A DNA stretch of 64,000 nt from positions 1 through 64,000 of the forward strand of contig CAMYKS010000002.1 of NCBI GenBank assembly GCA_947259115.1. Reading direction: 5' to 3'. The translations under genes and the position numbers were made by a program. The notes below the pieces were generated by a model. The model was given only the letters and a program-made list of their open reading frames with translations, did not search any database and was not told where the DNA came from. This DNA comes from an uncultured Desulfobulbaceae bacterium. GTDB taxonomy: Bacteria > Desulfobacterota > Desulfobulbia > Desulfobulbales > BM004. Each line of letters starts with the position of its first letter. Position 1 is the stretch's first letter. Below are positions 15,649 through 24,997 of this stretch, in pieces.

Positions 15649-16305
15649 TCAGTCTTCAGTAGTGATAAAGCCGTTCTGGATGGCATGCTTTATCAGGTCT
15701 GCCGTATTTTTCAGGTTGAGCTTCTTCAAGAGGTTTGCCCTGTGATGTTCCACGGTCCGGATGCTTATGGATAAAAGCTCTGCTATCTGTTTACTGGTCA
15801 AGCCTTCAGCCACGAGCTTCAATACCTCGATTTCACGGTTTGTCAGAGTTTCACAGGGGAATACCCCTTTCTCGCGGTAGGAGCGGATAACATCATCTGA
15901 GAATTCCTCAGCCAGATGCGGGGAGATGTACATATCTCCATGCATCACAATGTCAATGGCATTCAAGAGTTCGCTGTCGGAATCCTCCTTTAAGAGATAG
16001 CCGTCTGCTCCGGCGGCCATGGCGCAGAGAAAGTACTGTTCACTCTTGTGCATGGTTATCATGAGGATTTTCACTTCTGAACAGAGCCTCTTTGCTTCAT
16101 TAATCACTTCAATGCCTCGCAGGTGGGGCATGGAAATATCAAGGATAATCAAATCAGGTACGGTGTGATCCAGGACGTCAAGAAGTTCAAGACCGTCACC
16201 TGCTTCGCCGACGACTTCAAGAGTCTTGTTTTCCTCGATGAGTTTTTTTAAACCCTGCCGGATCAGGACATGATCATCAGCCAAGACAATTTTACATTTT
16301 GCCAT
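15649..16305 (-). CDS. NarL/FixJ-type response regulator
   Basis: This is a 218-residue regulator. The receiver domain (about 1-120) has the acidic pair D10/D11, phosphoacceptor D56 in LIILDISMP, and a conserved Lys near 108. The LuxR-type HTH is at about 150-212, with LTNREIEVLKLVAEGLTSKQIA in two adjacent pieces and SIRTVEHHRANLLKKL. It is the output of the kinase encoded 13 bases upstream. AAGGAG precedes the ATG at 16305. The gene sits directly before the fdn operon on the same strand, so fdn is a natural candidate target; this is an inference. Confidence 0.93.
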   Translation of the reverse strand: MAKCKIVLADDHVLIRQGLKKLIEENKTLEVVGEAGDGLELLDVLDHTVPDLIILDISMPHLRGIEVINEAKRLCSEVKILMITMHKSEQYFLCAMAAGADGYLLKEDSDSELLNAIDIVMHGDMYISPHLAEEFSDDVIRSYREKGVFPCETLTNREIEVLKLVAEGLTSKQIAELLSISIRTVEHHRANLLKKLNLKNTADLIKHAIQNGFITTED

Positions 16306-16318
16306 TTCGTTCTCCTTG

Positions 16319-18196
16319 TTATCTGATAGGAGCAGTAAAGGTAATAGTGGTATCAATACCGGGACGACTCACAATGCTGATCTTGCCTCCCAGAATCCTG
16401 ACCCGCTCTGACATGGCCTCAAGCCCCATACCTCTTTCAACACCTTTTTGGTCTAACGTTCTCCGGACATTAAAACCCTTACCGTCATCCCTGACTGTGA
16501 ATCGCACTGCCCGATCCTTTTCTTCAATGATAAGCGAAACATTTTTAGCCTGGGCATGTTTGCCGATATTGGTTAAGGCTTCCTGTAGAATCCTGTATAT
16601 GATGCGCTGCGAATCCTCATCAAAGAGGTGATTTATATCCGTATATCTATACTTGATAGCAATACTATAAATTTTTAAGAAATTATTCACAAGGTATTCA
16701 ATTGCTGCCTGCAAACCAAGGTCGTCCAGAACCACCGGGCTTAGATCCCTGGACAACCTGCGGACGTTTTCGATGATCTGATTGATGTTGTCCCGCATAT
16801 CATTACAAGCGGTTTTCAACTCTTCCGGCGGGACATCCCCCAGGCGTCTGGCAATAGAGCCGACCTGCATCTTCATGGCTGCCATGGACTGTCCCAACTC
16901 ATCATGCAATTCAAGTGAAATCCTTCTTCTTTCATGTTCCTGCAAGGTGAAAAGATCCGAAGACAGCCGGTGCAGGCGCTCCTCTGATTTCCGCAGTTCA
17001 TTGGCCATGGCTTCCAGCTCAATGTTGGAATCTTCTATGGCCTTAATTTGCTGCTTGGCTGCCATGATGATTTCGTAGGCAAGCATCGCATAAATTATAC
17101 TGGTGACAATCCAAATGACAAGCATGGTCCGCCAAGTTTGTCCCAGCGCTCTTTCAACCTTGATATTTTCCTGTTGGGTAATGGCATTTGTTCTACCTGT
17201 GATTTCTCCCAACGTCGTTTCAATCATGCCATATATACGATTGGCTTCGGACTGAAGTGTTTCCTTTTCAGCCTCCATCTTAAGCCGGTCAAGGATAAGG
17301 CCGTATGCCCCGTCATAACCAAGGATTATTGTCTGGTGGTCATTATCAATACTGTACCCCTGGCCGAACATTGCAGTTTCGTAATCATCAAGCAGACTGT
17401 AGAGCCTGCTTTTTTCGGCTGATCTTTCCCCGCCTGATAACTGGGTGTTAAATCGGACCCTTGCCAGCAGCGTCCGTATTTTGTTGTCCTTGAGGTCTGC
17501 AAGATTGTCTGCCTCGATAATTGTATGCAGACGGTCGCTCAATTGCACCAGATCTGAAATGTCGCGACGTATGATGGAAAAAACGTTTGGCTTTGCGAGT
17601 TCATTAATTACTGCAATGTCCACCGGTATTGAACCATGGAAACTCTTTTGTTTTATCTCCCTGATTCTGGTGGCCCATTCAAGGCGCTGCTGCCCTTCGG
17701 CCCTGTCAACCGTTTCAAAAATATGGTCAAGTATGGACTCCACTTCTTTTCTGGTCGGTTCGATCCTGGGGACAGTTCTGCCATATGCGCTTGCCCACCA
17801 GGTTAGTTTGTTTTTGATGCTGATAAGAGAATTTATACTATTGTCAAGCTCTTCAAAGGCAGGTGAGAGGTCAAGGTTGGAAACTGTCCTGCGGTAATCC
17901 TGAATCAGGTCCAGGAGTCGATAATTTTCATCCTGGGTGCTCTGGTTAATATTTGCTTCCAGAAGATCTGCAAATTCAGATTTCTGCCTGGCTAAACCGC
18001 TCTCCAGCTTTGTCTGTGTGGAAATGAAATTTTCTTTGAATTCAAATAATTTCTCCCTTTCAGTACGAATGTCTGTGAGGGTAGACCAGACTAAAAAAAC
18101 CATGAACACACCTACAGAAAAGCTGAGCAGTGTAATCAGCCAAACAAGTCTTATCGGGTTTTCCTCTGTAGTTTTATCTGCCCGTTTATTTTTCAT
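16319..18196 (-). CDS. NarX/DegS-type sensor histidine kinase
   Basis: This is a 625-residue kinase. Two membrane segments (about 15-38 and 358-378) enclose a helical periplasmic domain of about 320 residues, large for this class. A coiled stretch leads to the HisKA_3 dimerisation domain with phosphoacceptor His431 (RRRISLELHDELGQ). The HATPase domain at about 530-622 has EALTNIGKHA, DDGKGF and GMGLEAMSERV. It pairs with the NarL-type regulator downstream. The start overlaps the solute-binding protein gene by four bases (ATGA), which strongly suggests that this protein is the kinase's periplasmic ligand receptor. Confidence 0.92.
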   Translation of the reverse strand: MKNKRADKTTEENPIRLVWLITLLSFSVGVFMVFLVWSTLTDIRTEREKLFEFKENFISTQTKLESGLARQKSEFADLLEANINQSTQDENYRLLDLIQDYRRTVSNLDLSPAFEELDNSINSLISIKNKLTWWASAYGRTVPRIEPTRKEVESILDHIFETVDRAEGQQRLEWATRIREIKQKSFHGSIPVDIAVINELAKPNVFSIIRRDISDLVQLSDRLHTIIEADNLADLKDNKIRTLLARVRFNTQLSGGERSAEKSRLYSLLDDYETAMFGQGYSIDNDHQTIILGYDGAYGLILDRLKMEAEKETLQSEANRIYGMIETTLGEITGRTNAITQQENIKVERALGQTWRTMLVIWIVTSIIYAMLAYEIIMAAKQQIKAIEDSNIELEAMANELRKSEERLHRLSSDLFTLQEHERRRISLELHDELGQSMAAMKMQVGSIARRLGDVPPEELKTACNDMRDNINQIIENVRRLSRDLSPVVLDDLGLQAAIEYLVNNFLKIYSIAIKYRYTDINHLFDEDSQRIIYRILQEALTNIGKHAQAKNVSLIIEEKDRAVRFTVRDDGKGFNVRRTLDQKGVERGMGLEAMSERVRILGGKISIVSRPGIDTTITFTAPIR

Positions 18197-19434
18197 GGCA
18201 CCTTTTTCAACTGCATCCAGTCAAATGTCTGCACCTTTCCCTGGCGGATAATTGTCGGCCAGACCTGGTGGCTGGCCTGATGTTCTATTTTGGTAATTTC
18301 AAGTTGGGATGCTAAGCCCATGTCAAATTGGCCAAGGTTTTCAAGGGCATCAATAATGGATTCCCGGGAAATTTCACCTGTAACAGTTTTCATGGCATGC
18401 AGGAAAATGCGTGTTGATATGTAGCCTTCCAGGGAACCGAAGGTGGGTGCTATCGCAGGGTTAAAACGATGCAGGGCCTTGCGGAAATCCTGCACAATCT
18501 GCAGGGAAGACTCCAGGTGCGGCACCACCTGGGTCACGATGACTCCATCTTCCTCATTGCCAAGAGCCTGGGCCAGGGGGGCAGCACCGACAAAGGAAAC
18601 ATTGAGAAATAAGGAGTTGAGGCCATAATTTCTGGCCAGCCTGATGAATTTTGCCGAAGGTGCATAAGTGCCGACCATTATGATAGCCTTGGGCTCCGGG
18701 TTGGCCAGGAGTATATCGGCCAGGCCGTTTTCAACAGCCAGGCTGTTCCGTTCATACCGTCCATGGGTGATTTGCGTCTCATCCTTTAAGCCGTTCTGCT
18801 TCAGGGCTGCAATGCCGCCGACAAAGCCCGAGTCGCCATAGGCATCCCTCTGGGTGAAAAAGGCTATTTCATTTGGTTGCAGTTTTCCATATGTGATGAG
18901 CGCCTGTACCATGGCTGCCGTTTCCTCTGCATAGCTGGCCCGGTAATTTACCACGTAGCGATCGGGGGGCTTACGGCGCAGGATACCGGCGCCGGTGAAG
19001 GCACCGAAAAAAGGAACATGGTTCCGATTGGCTATTGGAACAGCGGCAATTGCTGTAGGTGTTCCGACATTGCCTGTGACCGCCAGGACATTTTCCTGCT
19101 CGATAAGCCTGTGCATATTGCTTACCGTTCTTTCCGGTTCATAGCCGTCGTCAAGGGCGAGAAGGCAAAGGCTTCTGTCCTGGATCCCACCCTGCAGGTT
19201 GATCTCTTTTAAGGCAGCCAGCACTCCGTTTCGCATATTGATACCAAGGTGGGCAGCTGGACCTGAAAGGACTGTGGACATGCCAAGGACATGGGAATTG
19301 TGCAGACAGGGAATCTCCTGTCCCTTCACTTTGCCGCTTAAGCTTGTCAATGAAAAGAGCAAACAAAGCAATAGCGTACTGAGCTGTAAACCATGCCCAT
19401 TAAGTTGTATTTTTTTATGTAATGGCACCCTCAT
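18193..19434 (-). CDS. Periplasmic branched-chain-amino-acid-type binding protein (sensor partner)
   Basis: This is a 413-residue exported protein with a signal sequence at about 1-38. The Peripla_BP_6 (LivJ/UrtA-like) fold follows: LGMSTVLSGPAAHLGINMRNGV, in two adjacent pieces, at about 50-70, TGNVGTPTAIAAVPIAN near 120, and AFFTQRDAYGDSG near 190. The family binds amino acids, amides or urea. No ABC transporter permease or ATPase gene is nearby. Instead the gene overlaps a histidine kinase, so it probably senses rather than transports. The ATG at 19434 was chosen; an upstream TTG at 19479 is less likely. The ligand cannot be read from sequence. Confidence 0.88.
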   Translation of the reverse strand: MRVPLHKKIQLNGHGLQLSTLLLCLLFSLTSLSGKVKGQEIPCLHNSHVLGMSTVLSGPAAHLGINMRNGVLAALKEINLQGGIQDRSLCLLALDDGYEPERTVSNMHRLIEQENVLAVTGNVGTPTAIAAVPIANRNHVPFFGAFTGAGILRRKPPDRYVVNYRASYAEETAAMVQALITYGKLQPNEIAFFTQRDAYGDSGFVGGIAALKQNGLKDETQITHGRYERNSLAVENGLADILLANPEPKAIIMVGTYAPSAKFIRLARNYGLNSLFLNVSFVGAAPLAQALGNEEDGVIVTQVVPHLESSLQIVQDFRKALHRFNPAIAPTFGSLEGYISTRIFLHAMKTVTGEISRESIIDALENLGQFDMGLASQLEITKIEHQASHQVWPTIIRQGKVQTFDWMQLKKVP

Positions 19435-19804
19435 ACTTTTCTCAGTGCAAATTTTGGAATCCGGAAACGACTGGATCAACCTATGTTGCTTATAATGACA
19501 GGGGCGGTTTTGTCAAGCGTAATGGCGCAGAAAGAGAGGAATTGGCAGAGCTTGGCCATCTAGTATAGGAGTAGAAAAGGGGCTGGAAAGTTGAAATGAA
19601 GAAATGCCTTAAAAAGGGTGATTACTATTAAACAGTATGGAGTGATTGTAAAAAGATATCCAGCATGTCTGCACCAGAAATTAAAGCAACTCAGTCCCGA
19701 TCCAGTGACTGGAAAAAGCTCCAAACTGGCTGTGTCTTTTTTAAAGAGCCACTGCAGATTCAGGGTTCTGCCGAAGTTGAAACCGGCAACCGGGAACCTA
19801 TGCA
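19435..19804. other. Intergenic region upstream of the signalling operon
   Basis: No gene is supported. On the minus strand, just after the HAMP protein stop, a GC-rich stem (GGTTGCCG with CGGC-AG-AACC, about 19763-19790) is followed by CTTTAAAAAAG and may act as a weak terminator. The rest is AT-rich and presumably holds the promoter of the binding protein gene. Confidence 0.35.
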
Positions 19805-20362
19805 TCAGGTTATGAATTTATCTAAACATTCTTTCTGTTTTTCTAATGTCTCTTTGATTTCTTCGTTATCGCCCTGGTCAATTATTACTTCCAGGTCGAT
19901 ATTGGTTTGCTTCACATTGCTAACCATGGTGCGGATATCATTTACAGTCAAGTTGACAGACTGGGCAAGCTCCTTGAGGATATCAGCAGATCTGAGATTG
20001 ACTACCTTGGTAAGATCACCAGTCCTTATTATTTCAAGATCCTGTTCAATTCTGAAGATGGGGCCCGCTATTTTCTGGGGCAGAAACAAGGCCAGGAGCA
20101 ATCCTACAAAAACACTGGCCACGGAAGCTACGATTATGACAGGGAGTAAAATCTCGCTGATTTTCCTGACCTTGAGCGCATGACTGAGATAATCTCCATC
20201 TACAACTGTTGCGGAGTAGTAATAGAGTATGACACTTGCGATACAAACTGTCAGCATCGCAGTTGCCATGATCCGCAGAAGAAGCCAAACCTGGAAATCC
20301 TGTTTTACTTTGAGATTGAGTTTTTTTCTTTTGTGGAAGACTTGTTTTTCTGTTTCAGCCAT
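19805..20362 (-). CDS. Two-TM HAMP-domain membrane protein without an output domain
   Basis: This is a 185-residue protein. A basic N-terminus is followed by membrane segments at about 27-48 and 70-95, enclosing a periplasmic loop of only about 22 residues. A HAMP-like region (about 93-145) begins FLPQKIAGPIFRIEQDLEII, split by a Pro, and runs into a coiled coil. There is no kinase, methyl-accepting or cyclase domain. It lies 40 bases downstream of a pentahaem cytochrome gene and is probably co-transcribed. It may relay or scaffold a signal linked to that cytochrome. The function is unknown. Confidence 0.75.
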   Translation of the reverse strand: MAETEKQVFHKRKKLNLKVKQDFQVWLLLRIMATAMLTVCIASVILYYYSATVVDGDYLSHALKVRKISEILLPVIIVASVASVFVGLLLALFLPQKIAGPIFRIEQDLEIIRTGDLTKVVNLRSADILKELAQSVNLTVNDIRTMVSNVKQTNIDLEVIIDQGDNEEIKETLEKQKECLDKFIT

Positions 20363-20402
20363 GGCGTAAGTGGTTCCTTTGCTATTACGTAGGTAAATGT
20401 AT

Positions 20403-21575
20403 CTATTGGTTTCTGAAAGAACGTTTGTGACAGCCTATGCACAGTTCCCGTTCACTGGATTTTCGCAGATAAATTGCATTGCTTGATGCATGGTATTCAT
20501 GGCACGTTAAACAACTCATCTGGCCGTTGGCTAACCTCGGATACTCAGGAGGAATGTTGTTGCCCAGCCTGGCACGGAAGTGTACTGGATGAGGAAATTT
20601 CCCACTCAGTATCCGGTGGCAGGTTTGGCATAATAACACGTTTGTTTCGTAGATGCTTTTCATTGATGGGTGATTTTCGGGAAAATCTGCGGGGTTTTGT
20701 AACATCGTAGCGCCGGGCAGGTCATAGGTGGAAATCTCCATACCTACATCCTGATTGGTTGAGATTCGAATAAGATAATTATCCTCGGAGCGGAATACTT
20801 CACTTCTGAGTTTCAACGGTTCTGTTGAGCTCTCCCTGTGTGCATCTTCTATCAGGCTGTAACTTTTGTCAGTTGAAAACGAATATGCCCGGCTTTCTTT
20901 ACTATTACCGTAAATATCCTCAGATATAATTTTGAAATGATAGGTAACATCAGGTTTCAGGGAATACAGTTCAACGGTATGCTTACTTAAAAATTCACCG
21001 GAACCAACCGCATGGCTGCCGGGCTGAACCATGCCGTAATTAATTTCTGAGCTTGAAAGTTCGTCGGTGTGCCATTGAATCTTGGCTGAAGCCAAAGAGT
21101 CTTTAATTACTTCAATGACCTCGACAGCATTGATTTCCGGGGGCTTGTCATCTGATGATAAGGTGTTAAGAGAATCAAACGGGTCTATTTTTAATTTGAC
21201 CCTGTACGATTCAGAAGTTTTATTAAAGGCCTCAATGAACAGTATTGTAAGATCATATTCCTTTGGTATGGAGAAAAGGTGTGTCCGGGCTGGATTGTCA
21301 TCTCTGCCCAGTTTTTTTGTTTTTTGGGGCAGTAAAGACTTGCCGTTGCTGTCAGCAGCGTTTTTCACCCAATCGGGGGAATGGCAAAGTGCACATTTTT
21401 TTTCGAGGAAGGGTGGATGTATGTATGTTTTTCTTAGTTCATCGTCAACATTTATTTTATGGCACTCCAGGCAGCTGTCCGTTTCTGCAGCCAGGATGTC
21501 TGCAGGCATATGCAGGAGAACAAGGACAGCAACCTGCAAAATTATTGAACTCAGTAACCCTTTAATGAGACTCAT
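20403..21575 (-). CDS. Exported pentahaem cytochrome c with a fibronectin-like middle domain
   Basis: This is a 390-residue protein with a signal peptide at about 1-30. Five CxxCH motifs are present. Two (CLECH near 35, CALCH near 61) are at the N-terminus, and three (CQTCH, CLTCH, CIGCH) lie between about 315 and 385. The paired motifs recall the doubled-CXXCH cytochrome family. Between the haem clusters, at about 150-250, is a beta-rich region like a fibronectin type III or purple-acid-phosphatase N-terminal domain (VELYSLKPDVTYHFKI). It is likely periplasmic or extracellular and paired with the HAMP protein gene downstream. Electron partners are unknown. Confidence 0.85.
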   Translation of the reverse strand: MSLIKGLLSSIILQVAVLVLLHMPADILAAETDSCLECHKINVDDELRKTYIHPPFLEKKCALCHSPDWVKNAADSNGKSLLPQKTKKLGRDDNPARTHLFSIPKEYDLTILFIEAFNKTSESYRVKLKIDPFDSLNTLSSDDKPPEINAVEVIEVIKDSLASAKIQWHTDELSSSEINYGMVQPGSHAVGSGEFLSKHTVELYSLKPDVTYHFKIISEDIYGNSKESRAYSFSTDKSYSLIEDAHRESSTEPLKLRSEVFRSEDNYLIRISTNQDVGMEISTYDLPGATMLQNPADFPENHPSMKSIYETNVLLCQTCHRILSGKFPHPVHFRARLGNNIPPEYPRLANGQMSCLTCHEYHASSNAIYLRKSSERELCIGCHKRSFRNQ

Positions 21576-21707
21576 GAAGGAACGCTACACAATGTATATA
21601 AATTTTATCTGGGCCAATAAAAAATACTATTCTTCAACAAAAAAAATGGAAGAATTTTACAAAACACCTGAACGTATTTCTGTGAATAAAAAATGCTGAT
21701 AGACTAA

Positions 21708-23051
21708 TCAGAACTCCTCGCATGTGTCGCACAACTTTTCGGAGGGTTTTCCAAAAAGATACCCCTGACCGTATGTCACATTGAGTTCCATTAATTTTTC
21801 ATATTCCTCTTTTTTCTCAACACCTTCGGCAATGATCAGCGAGCCGATACTCTTCGCCAGGGTGACCATGGCCTTAACTATCTCCTGCTTGATATAACTT
21901 TTGTCAATATCCTTGACAAAGGAAAGGTCGATTTTCATGAAGCCGGGATTGAGTTCCATGATGCGTTCAAGATCGGAATGCCCGGTGCCGATATCATCGC
22001 TGGCATGCACAATGCCGATATCTGTATAATCCTGCATGGCCGAACGGAACATGTCGTAGTTGTCGATGGCCATTTTTTCACTGACCTCAAAGACCACGTT
22101 TTCCGGTTTGATTTTCAGGTCCTCAAAGAGTTCTTTTAAATAAGCACCCCGGAATTCAGGGTCGTGAATTGTCATTGTCAGGGTATTGACAAATATTTTC
22201 TTGTCTGTATTCAGGTTCCGGATCGACTCAAAGGCCTTTTTCCTGCAGAGACGGTCAAGCTCAAAGGAAAGACCGCATGCGGCGGCAAAGGTAAAAAGCA
22301 GGGTTGGACTGGCGAATTCCGTATTTACGGGCCCCCTGGAAAGGGCCTCAAAACCTATGATCTCCCGGGTTTCCAAATTGATAATCGGCTGAAAAACGCT
22401 GTATATCTGGCGTTCGATAATAATTTTCTGCAGGGTGTACCTGCTGTTAAATTCGTGTTTATTGGTCAAAAAAGAGCCCATTGCCTTGGAGTCGTTGATC
22501 AGTTGCATAATGAGACGCATGTTGCTGATCATGGGATTTTTTATGATAAGGCCATAGCCTATGGAGGGGCGGGAGTATTCCTTAAGATAGGGAAAAAACA
22601 TCCGGAAGACTTCCTGCTCTATTTGCACCCTGACGCGTTCGGCAATCGGTTCAAGATGGTCAAGGATTTTTGTTTTCAGGTCCCGGGGCGAGGAAAGAAA
22701 GATAACAAATGTATCAAGCTCAACGAGGTCAACAACAAAAATATCGTTTTCTCTGAAAGCTTTTTCCTTGAGGTTTTTAAGAAGCTCGGTGATACGGGAA
22801 AGCATTTTGCCGTAAAGGTTGCTGCCGTACTGGTATTCAATCTTCTGCAGGTGGCTTACCTGGACGGTGATGCAGGCAAGGTACTGGTTTTCTATAAAGG
22901 CTGCCTCCAGGTTAGGGTATTCCTTGATTACAGTAGGCAGGTCAAGATTGTTATTGAAATAAAAATCACGGTATATAGAAACGGAGAGATAATCTTTGCT
23001 GGCGCTCGAATTGTTTCCCATTCTGTAGATCCCAGTATTGATAAAAGGCAT
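21708..23051 (-). CDS. EAL-domain protein with degenerate GGDEF-like N-terminus
   Basis: This 447-residue cytoplasmic protein has an EAL domain at about 215-440 with the catalytic set present: GFEALSRGP, VNTLTMTI, FEVSEKM, SDDIGTGHS, MKIDLSFV, AEGVE and GQGYLFGKP. Cyclic di-GMP phosphodiesterase activity is therefore likely. The N-terminal half has GGDEF-like spacing, but no GGDEF motif is seen, so diguanylate cyclase activity is unlikely. Start 23051 is the longest ATG; Met11 (23021) is an alternative. It stands alone between the two cytochrome loci and is divergent from the porin operon. Confidence 0.88.
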   Translation of the reverse strand: MPFINTGIYRMGNNSSASKDYLSVSIYRDFYFNNNLDLPTVIKEYPNLEAAFIENQYLACITVQVSHLQKIEYQYGSNLYGKMLSRITELLKNLKEKAFRENDIFVVDLVELDTFVIFLSSPRDLKTKILDHLEPIAERVRVQIEQEVFRMFFPYLKEYSRPSIGYGLIIKNPMISNMRLIMQLINDSKAMGSFLTNKHEFNSRYTLQKIIIERQIYSVFQPIINLETREIIGFEALSRGPVNTEFASPTLLFTFAAACGLSFELDRLCRKKAFESIRNLNTDKKIFVNTLTMTIHDPEFRGAYLKELFEDLKIKPENVVFEVSEKMAIDNYDMFRSAMQDYTDIGIVHASDDIGTGHSDLERIMELNPGFMKIDLSFVKDIDKSYIKQEIVKAMVTLAKSIGSLIIAEGVEKKEEYEKLMELNVTYGQGYLFGKPSEKLCDTCEEF

Positions 23052-23319
23052 GGAAAGGCGATGGCTATAAAACGCCGTAACTCTATATTTTAACAGAAAA
23101 GAAGATTAAATTCAATGATATTGGCAACTGGTTTAATCTTTCCCAGCTGAAAAATGAGTTTGTGGTGGATTTTTCTTGAAAGAACGTATGAGGAAGGGTG
23201 GACTGTAATTTTATTGTTTTTGTTCTACCGAAACTCTTGAAAAATTTTTGCTAAAATTAGCATAATTTTGAATGAGATTTCAGGTTTTAAAAGCAAATGA
23301 ATTGGAGATTATTATTAAG

Positions 23320-23351
23320 TGACAATTAGTGTCATTTGACAAATAATGTCA
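23320..23351. promoter_or_regulatory. Tandem inverted-repeat enhancer site (two TGACA-N5-TGTCA)
   Basis: Two perfect copies of TGACA-N5-TGTCA occupy 23320-23334 and 23337-23351, two bases apart. They lie about 230-260 bases upstream of the predicted sigma-54 start point. Duplicated palindromes at this distance are typical for NtrC-family enhancer-binding proteins. The cognate activator is not encoded in the window. Confidence 0.65.
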
Positions 23352-23554
23352 CACTTTTTTCTCCGAAAAAGCCAAATTACTAATTTTTTTTGTTAAACCC
23401 TGTTGTTTTTTTTATTCAAGCCAATTCTTGTGGTTTTTTTATTGCCCGTGAGACTGACTTAACAGCCTAGTTTCTTAAATGAAAAATAATATCGCTAATC
23501 TTCCTGATTTGATTCAAGGAAAAAATACATTCGGTACCCTGAAAATAATATAAG

Positions 23555-23571
23555 TTGGCGTGGAATTTGCA
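23555..23571 (+). promoter_or_regulatory. Sigma-54 (-24/-12) promoter of the porin-cytochrome operon
   Basis: TTGGCGTGGAATTTGCA has GG at 23557-23558 and GC at 23569-23570, exactly ten bases apart, with the TTGCA of the -12 element perfect. Transcription would begin near 23582, giving a leader of about 180 bases before the porin gene. Confidence 0.7.
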
Positions 23572-23761
23572 TTGTAATTATAAGGTTTATTTATTTACCG
23601 GCTTCGGAGGTGACTGCCACAATGTATCTTTATGAATTGATAAAATTTTATTATGCAGTTATTTGTAAATTTTAATTAACTCCATGCGAAATTTATCATT
23701 ATTATGAACTCTCCAACAGAGCTTCAATTCATCTCAAGAACCAGCAATTGAAGGAGAAGAA

Positions 23762-24985
23762 ATGAAAGCAGCAAAGTGGTTGATGGTCTGTTCCAGCGTT
23801 GTTCTCCTGTTCGCCATTCCTCTTGATACAGCCCTGGCGGCAACTTTCTCGGGCAGGTCCAGCACGGTAATAGAATTTTTCGATGATGCCGATGAAGATA
23901 CCGCAGTACCGGTTTATCAGTATCTGCTGCTCAATGTCAGTGACATCGATGATGATGGCCTGCGTTTCCGTGGGTATGGTAGACTGGCCACTGATACGCA
24001 GGATGAGGTGGATGTGGACAGCAGGCTCTATTACGCATACCTGGAAAAGAAGGGCGCCTTCAACGACCGTCTTGATTTCCGGCTCGGCCGGCAGTTTGTT
24101 ATCACCACTGCCGGGGCTTCGGTAATGGACGGCCTGGATCTGACATTAAATAATCTGGGACTGGTGAATTTCCGGATCTTTGGCGGTGGCGATGCCACCT
24201 ATTATGATAATTATGATTCTGATAACCTGGTCTGGGGCGCCGAAGTGAATGGCACTTTCTTTACAAACCTTGATCTTGGCCTGTCATACTTGCAGAAATG
24301 GGATAATTCTGCCTTAACCAAGGAATTGATCGGTTTGGATCTTGACTATGACAAAGAAAACCACATCAATATTTATTCAGAACTGCAGTTCAACTATATA
24401 AATGATGTTATAAGCTATTTCCTGGCCGGCTTCAAATACTACAAAAGTCCAAATTGGAGCCTGCGAACCGAGTATCTCTATTCCCTGCCTGTCTTTACCT
24501 CGACCTCAATTTATTCGGTATTTGCCGTTGACGAGTACGAGGAGATTATGGGCGAATACACCTATAATATTGCCCCGGGGCTGAGGGCCTTCGGGCGGCT
24601 TACCCATGAGATGTACGATGACTTTTCCGATGCCAACGTCTTTGAGGCTGGTATCGAGAAGATCAGGACCGACAGGTTCTCCGGCTACCTGGCAGGCGTT
24701 TATCGAGATGACGATGACGGCCAGGACCTGAAAGGCTTCAAGGCGCGTGTCGCCTACATGTTTAACGAGTATCTGCATGCCGGGGTGGGGGCCAATATTG
24801 ATGTACTGGATCGGCGCATCGACCTGGAGGATGACGAGGATGAGACAACCAGTGATCTCTACTGGGCCTATGCGACAATAAACTTTAATAAAAGAATGAA
24901 TCTGCAATTTAAACTTGAAAGGGCATCGAGCGACCTGTGGGACGAGTATTACCGCGGCCGGGCCCGTTTCAGTATAAGTTTTTAA
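23762..24985 (+). CDS. Outer-membrane beta-barrel porin of a porin-cytochrome complex
   Basis: This 407-residue protein has a signal peptide (about 1-26, ending ALA). Repeated amphipathic strands rich in aromatic and acidic residues follow (for example FRGYGRLATD, LYYAYLEKKG). The final strand ends in Phe (RARFSISF), the mark of BamA-dependent barrels. It leads an operon with a 10-haem and a 13-haem cytochrome, 12 and 46 bases apart. By analogy with Geobacter-type porin-cytochrome conduits it would form the sheath that lets haems cross the outer membrane. Sequence alone does not prove that role. AAGGAG precedes the ATG. Confidence 0.82.
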   Translation: MKAAKWLMVCSSVVLLFAIPLDTALAATFSGRSSTVIEFFDDADEDTAVPVYQYLLLNVSDIDDDGLRFRGYGRLATDTQDEVDVDSRLYYAYLEKKGAFNDRLDFRLGRQFVITTAGASVMDGLDLTLNNLGLVNFRIFGGGDATYYDNYDSDNLVWGAEVNGTFFTNLDLGLSYLQKWDNSALTKELIGLDLDYDKENHINIYSELQFNYINDVISYFLAGFKYYKSPNWSLRTEYLYSLPVFTSTSIYSVFAVDEYEEIMGEYTYNIAPGLRAFGRLTHEMYDDFSDANVFEAGIEKIRTDRFSGYLAGVYRDDDDGQDLKGFKARVAYMFNEYLHAGVGANIDVLDRRIDLEDDEDETTSDLYWAYATINFNKRMNLQFKLERASSDLWDEYYRGRARFSISF

Positions 24986-24997
24986 AGGAGGCCAACT

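Noticed and set aside
22164-23093. Plus-strand frame of 309 residues opposite the EAL gene
   Set aside because: It is a shadow of the conserved EAL-domain gene with no domain pattern of its own.
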